From assembly GCA_003024985.2 (NCBI GenBank), contig PXIH01S0007693.1: a stretch of 11,617 nt of DNA, one strand, 5' to 3'. A program made the position numbers and the translations under genes. The notes beneath the pieces were generated by a model, which ran no database searches, was not told the DNA's origin, and saw only the letters and a list, made by a program, of their open reading frames with translations. Each line of letters opens with the position of its first letter. The first letter of the stretch is position 1. Positions 8,026 through 11,617 of this stretch are shown here, one piece after another. Source of the stretch: Euperipatoides rowelli (taxonomy: Eukaryota; Onychophora; Udeonychophora; Euonychophora; Peripatopsidae).

Positions 8026-8810
8026 AAACTGCTGTGGCGTCCACAATAATCAATATATTAATGGATTGAAATATTGTGTTTCTCTTCATTTTATCTTTGC
8101 AATAAAGAATTGCCATGGCTTCCATAATAATCAATAAACTAATGGATAGACGTATTGTGGTTCTCATTTTATCTTTGCAAAAAAGAATTGCTATGGCTTC
8201 CATAATGGTCAGTCTACTAATGGATCGACATAGTGATTCTTTGCAATAAAGAATTGTTGTGGCTTCCATAATGGGCAATCTACTAATCGATTGACATTTG
8301 TAGTTCTCTCATTTTATCTTTGCAATAAAGAATTGCTATGCTTTCATAATGGTCAGTCTACTAATGGACTGAAATATTATTGTTCTCTTCATTTATCTTT
8401 GCAATAAAGAATTGACATTGCTTTCATAATAATCAATAAACTAATGGATAGATTTTGTGTTTATCATTCTAGCTTTGCAAAAAAGAATTGCCATGGCTTC
8501 CATAATGGTCAGTCTAATAATGGATTGACATATTGTGGTTCTCTTCCTTTTATCTTTGCAATAAAGAATTGCTTTGGCTTCCATATTTATCAATCGACTA
8601 ATAGATTGACATTTTGTGGTTTTCCTCATTTTATCTTTGTAATAAAGAATTGCTGTGGCTTTCATGGTCAATCAACTAATGGATTGACACATTGTGGTTC
8701 TCTTCATTTTATATTTGCAATAAAGAATTGCTATGGCTTCCATAATGGACAGTCTACTAATGGATTGACATATTGTGGTTCCCATTTTATATTTGCAAGA
8801 AAGAATTGCT

Positions 8811-9225
8811 GTGGCTTTTATAATGGTCAATCAACTAATGGATTGAAATATTGTGGTACTTTGCAATAAAGAATTGTGGCTTCCCTAATGGTCAATCTAC
8901 TAATGGATTGACATTGTGGTTCTCTCATTTTATCTTAGCAAGAAAGAATTGCTGTGGCTTCCATAAGGGTCAATCTAATAATGGATTGACATATTGTGGT
9001 TTTCTCATTTTATCTTTGCAAGAAAGAATTGCTGTGGATTCCATAATGGTCAATCTACTAATGGATCGACATATTGGGGTTCTCTCATTTTATATTTGCA
9101 AGAAAGAATTGCCGTGGCTTCCATAATAGTCAGTCTACTAATGGAATGATCGTGGCTTTTATAATGGTCAATCAACTAATGGATTGAAATATTGTGGTAC
9201 TTTGCAATAAAGAATTGTGGCTTCC
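8811..9225. repeat. Exact 74-bp duplicate within the array, 341 bp apart
   Basis: Positions 8811-8884 and 9152-9225 are identical for 74 bases. Both carry a rare shortened unit in which the tctcattttatc part is missing (gtggtactttgcaataaag). The second copy follows a 106-bp interval and precedes a 61-bp one, marking likely recombination joints. Confidence 0.9.
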
Positions 9226-9750
9226 ATATTTATCAATCTACTAAAGGATTGGCATTTTATCTTTGCAATAAAGAATTGCTGTAGCTTCCATATTTATCAA
9301 TCTACTAATAGATTGACATATTGTGGTTCTCATTTTATATTTGTAATAAAGAATTGTTGTGGCTTCCTTAATGGTCAATCTACGAATGGATTGACATATT
9401 TTGGTTTTCCTCATTTTATATTTACAAGAAAGAATTGCTGTGGCTTTCATAATGGTCAATCAACTTATGGATTGACATATTATGGTTCTCCTCATATATA
9501 TTTGCAATAAAGAATTGTTGTGGCTTCCATAATGGTCAATCTACTGATGGATTGACATATTATGGTTGTCTCATTTTATCTTTGCAGAAAGAATTGCTGT
9601 GACTTTCATAAGGGTCAATCTACTAATGAATTGACATATTGTGGTTCTCTAATTTTATCTTTGCAAGAAAGAATTGCTGTGGTTCCATAAGGGTCAGTCT
9701 ACTAATGGATCTAAATGTTGCAGTTATCATTTTATCTTTGTAATTAAATA

Positions 9751-10640
9751 TTTTCCAAATAAAGAAAAATAAATTAGAAATAACCTGATTGATACTCTGC
9801 TGAATTTTACACTAATAGTCTTGTAAATCATAGAAATGTTGCCTATGTATGAGAAGATTGATGTGCTGACAGCTTTACACTAATATCTCACGTAAAATGC
9901 AATTATGTCAATGTATGAGTGAAAGAAAAGATCATGTCTGCTTAGAATTTGATCATTTCCTAATGCACAGATCATAATATAATTATAATGAAGTACATAA
10001 TGAGTAAAGAGTGATAATGTGCTGACAACCTTATGGCAATACTGTATCTCATGTAAAGTGTAAAGATGTTAATATACGAGTGAAAGAAAAGTTCATGTGT
10101 GCTATGTGTTTGATCACTTCATTATACACATTACGCAGATCATAACATATTTATTATGAAAGTGCAAATAGTCTTATCAGAACAATAGGTTAAATTTCAA
10201 TAAATCAGCCACTCAATACACTCAATAGCTAATTTTATGCAAATGCCATTAGCGGTAGCAGTGAAATAAAATTTCCAAGTATGATGCAGGATTATATGAG
10301 ATGTCTGCACTCATAAATTCTACAACTATCTGGTCATTCTTCTTCTGCATCACCAAAATGAACTTTGACAGCTTAAAATTTTTTTTATCTTAAATTGAGG
10401 AGAAAGATGTTGAGCAGCCATTAGTTTGCAGTCCCATTTACTGAAGAAGGGAAGAAATTATAACAAGATTGAGGAGGAAAAAAAGTGATGAGCTAATTTA
10501 CTTAATTATCATTTCAATGATGCAAAATACAGAATACAAATATGCATTAGACACATTTCTGGCTGAAAAGATTCAATTCATCGAAATGAAATGGAACTTA
10601 CAGTATATGACAATTATGTTTCCATAATAAATATAATCTG
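9751..10640. other. Non-coding flank with diverged direct repeats
   Basis: No gene was recognised. The main content is the two-copy 156-bp repeat listed separately, followed by AT-rich unique-looking sequence. No exon matching the phase-2 entry of the spectrin gene could be found. Confidence 0.6.
9861..10170. repeat. Diverged direct repeat, two copies at 156-bp offset
   Basis: Copy 1 starts atgtgctgac at 9861 and copy 2 starts with the same ten bases at 10017. Shared blocks follow in order: atctcacgtaaa / atctcatgtaaa, tatgagtgaaagaaaag / tacgagtgaaagaaaag, tcatgt-tgct, tttgatcatttc / tttgatcacttc, and cagatcataa. A further partial match (tttacactaata, offset 68) lies at about 9807-9865. The copies are old and unrelated to the 78-bp unit by eye, although 156 equals two units. 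Confidence 0.75.
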
Positions 10641-11400
10641 TGTATCTATTGAAGGCAATAATTCTCTTGTTCATAGTCCTTTACATGAAGTATACCGCAA
10701 AGGGTAAGCACATTATCAATCTATGTTCCATATCTTTCCAAGTTTTTTTTTTCTCGTATGGTGAAATTCTTTTTCATAATAGAATCGCAATATGTCAATC
10801 TGTTAGCACATTGACTATTACAGCAGCCATGGCATTTCCTGGGTTTGAGTGTTTCACAAAACATAAGTTTTATATCTCCAACTATTCAATGATTGTGAGG
10901 TTTAATGTCACAGGGAAATTATGATTTTCCCTGGACTGGAATTTGGAAAGGAAAGGCTTAAAATAAATTTTGTGTCATATTGCTCAACGGATTACTTAAC
11001 GTAAATCTACTTTTGTCATCGGTCAGTCTTAATTTTTTTTTTACTTATTTTGATCCAACTAATTTATCTGGCCATTTGAAAGAGCTCTTATATTTCAGCA
11101 GCAAAATTTCACAAATGTAAACAGAAGAAAGGCGATATCTTCTAGCTCTTGGGCCGCATACAGCACAACTGACACTTTTCTGTGGGTTTTTTTAAGTATC
11201 CAGCTACCTATATATTTTGCATTTTGTTATTCATAAAATTAAAAAAAAAATCTTATTGTGCGCAAGTGGATTTAGTGAGTAAAAATATGTGTAAGCAGAT
11301 CGTGAGTGTGTCCGATATCAGCCGATGACAAATACAACTGAAAGCAAGCGGTATGTATGCAGAGCGTAGATTAAATTGAAGGGGTGAGAATGATATATCG
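10641..11400. other. Non-coding AT-rich sequence
   Basis: A 94-codon plus-strand frame ends at 10924, but its upstream half is AT-rich translation noise with no splice or start support, and I do not regard it as a gene. The remainder shows only T and A runs. No exon of the minus-strand gene was recognised. Confidence 0.5.
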
Positions 11401-11617
11401 CAAAGCCACAAAATGAAAATTTTTCAGCAGAGTGATTTGAAAGTTTAGAAATAGGCTATAAACCATGTTAATGATTTTTTAATTATACAAAATGCTCTTC
11501 CATCTTTGGACAGAATCTTAATATATTTTGATATCAGCTCCCCCAGGTGACAAATAGGTGAACTAATTCAAAATAATCCAAAGCCACAAAATGAAAATTT
11601 TTCAGGAGAGTGATTTG
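11401..11617. repeat. 39-bp direct repeat spaced 178 bp, cut by the window edge
   Basis: The block at 11401-11439 (starting caaagccacaaaatgaaaat, ending agagtgatttg) recurs at 11579-11617 with one mismatch (C at 11428, G at 11606). The second copy runs off the window, so this may be the start of another tandem array or a dispersed repeat. Confidence 0.85.

Larger units (their letters stand above)
7168..9750. repeat. Tandem satellite array, about 33 units of about 78 bp
   Basis: Tracking gaattg-type markers from 7168 to 9671 gives 33 positions and 32 intervals averaging 78.2 bp. Eleven intervals are exactly 78, five are 81, and the rest are mostly 79-80. Outliers are 73, 66, 76, 68, 75, 106 and 61. 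A typical unit contains, in order, gaattgctgtggcttccata, atggtcaatctactaatgga, ttgacatattgtggttctca, then ttttatctttgcaataaa. Units diverge by point changes and small indels, and subfamilies are visible (aataatcaatata, ggtcaatctact, atatttatcaatc, gcaagaaag). The array sits in an intron of the minus-strand gene if that gene continues to the right. It is a classic product of unequal exchange. Long open frames on both strands are a by-product of the unit length and are not annotated as genes. Confidence 0.97.

Noticed and set aside
7625-8278. 217-codon minus-strand open frame, and similar long frames at 7118-7501, 8441-8869 and 9217-9510
   Set aside because: They are translations of the 78-bp satellite, open on both strands because of unit length, lack splice or start context, and break wherever a unit is not a multiple of three.
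10602-10655. Short minus-strand exon with donor ACT|GTAAGTTCC near 10608
   Set aside because: The phase would fit the upstream spectrin intron, but the peptide (IHRLYLLWKHNCHI) is not spectrin-like and the acceptor CAATAG is weak.
10640-10924. 94-codon plus-strand open frame
   Set aside because: No usable start or splice context; composition is that of translated AT-rich DNA with Phe, Ile and Lys runs, and no motif.

Overview
The window looks like nuclear DNA of a multicellular animal. It is AT-rich, has long introns with simple A/T runs and satellite DNA, and carries four exons bounded by standard GT-AG splice sites. There is no bacterial-style gene packing, operon or Shine-Dalgarno pattern. 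I cannot name the species; an invertebrate is plausible but not shown.

The one well-supported gene lies on the minus strand. It is an internal piece of a large spectrin-repeat (three-helix coiled-coil) protein, of the nesprin/MSP-300, spectraplakin (MACF1/dystonin) or dystrophin type. In transcription order the exons are 6438-6252 (187 nt), 3706-3404 (303 nt), 2653-2327 (327 nt) and 1519-1202 (318 nt). They join in phase 0 at all three internal junctions, giving about 378 residues with a 106-107-residue repeat register that runs across the splices. Both ends of the gene lie outside the window.

By region: 1-1201 is downstream intron with nothing coding that I can support. 1202-3706 holds three exons and two introns of 0.75-0.8 kb; one intron contains a perfect 30-bp palindrome. 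The 2.5-kb intron 3707-6251 differs from the rest: it has a CpG-rich promoter-like patch opening a short plus-strand reading frame, a 13-bp-stem hairpin, a decayed minus-strand coding trace, and plus-strand splice-like signals with a G13 run. It may hold a nested gene or an old mobile element. 6439-7167 is plain AT-rich intron. 7168-9750 is a tandem array of about 33 units of about 78 bp, with internal higher-order duplications. 9751-11617 is non-coding, with a diverged two-copy 156-bp repeat and, at the right edge, a 39-bp repeat spaced 178 bp apart.

The longest open frames in the window, inside the array, are best explained by the 78/81-bp unit length being a multiple of three rather than by protein coding. 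No known autonomous mobile element, rRNA, tRNA or CRISPR array was recognised.
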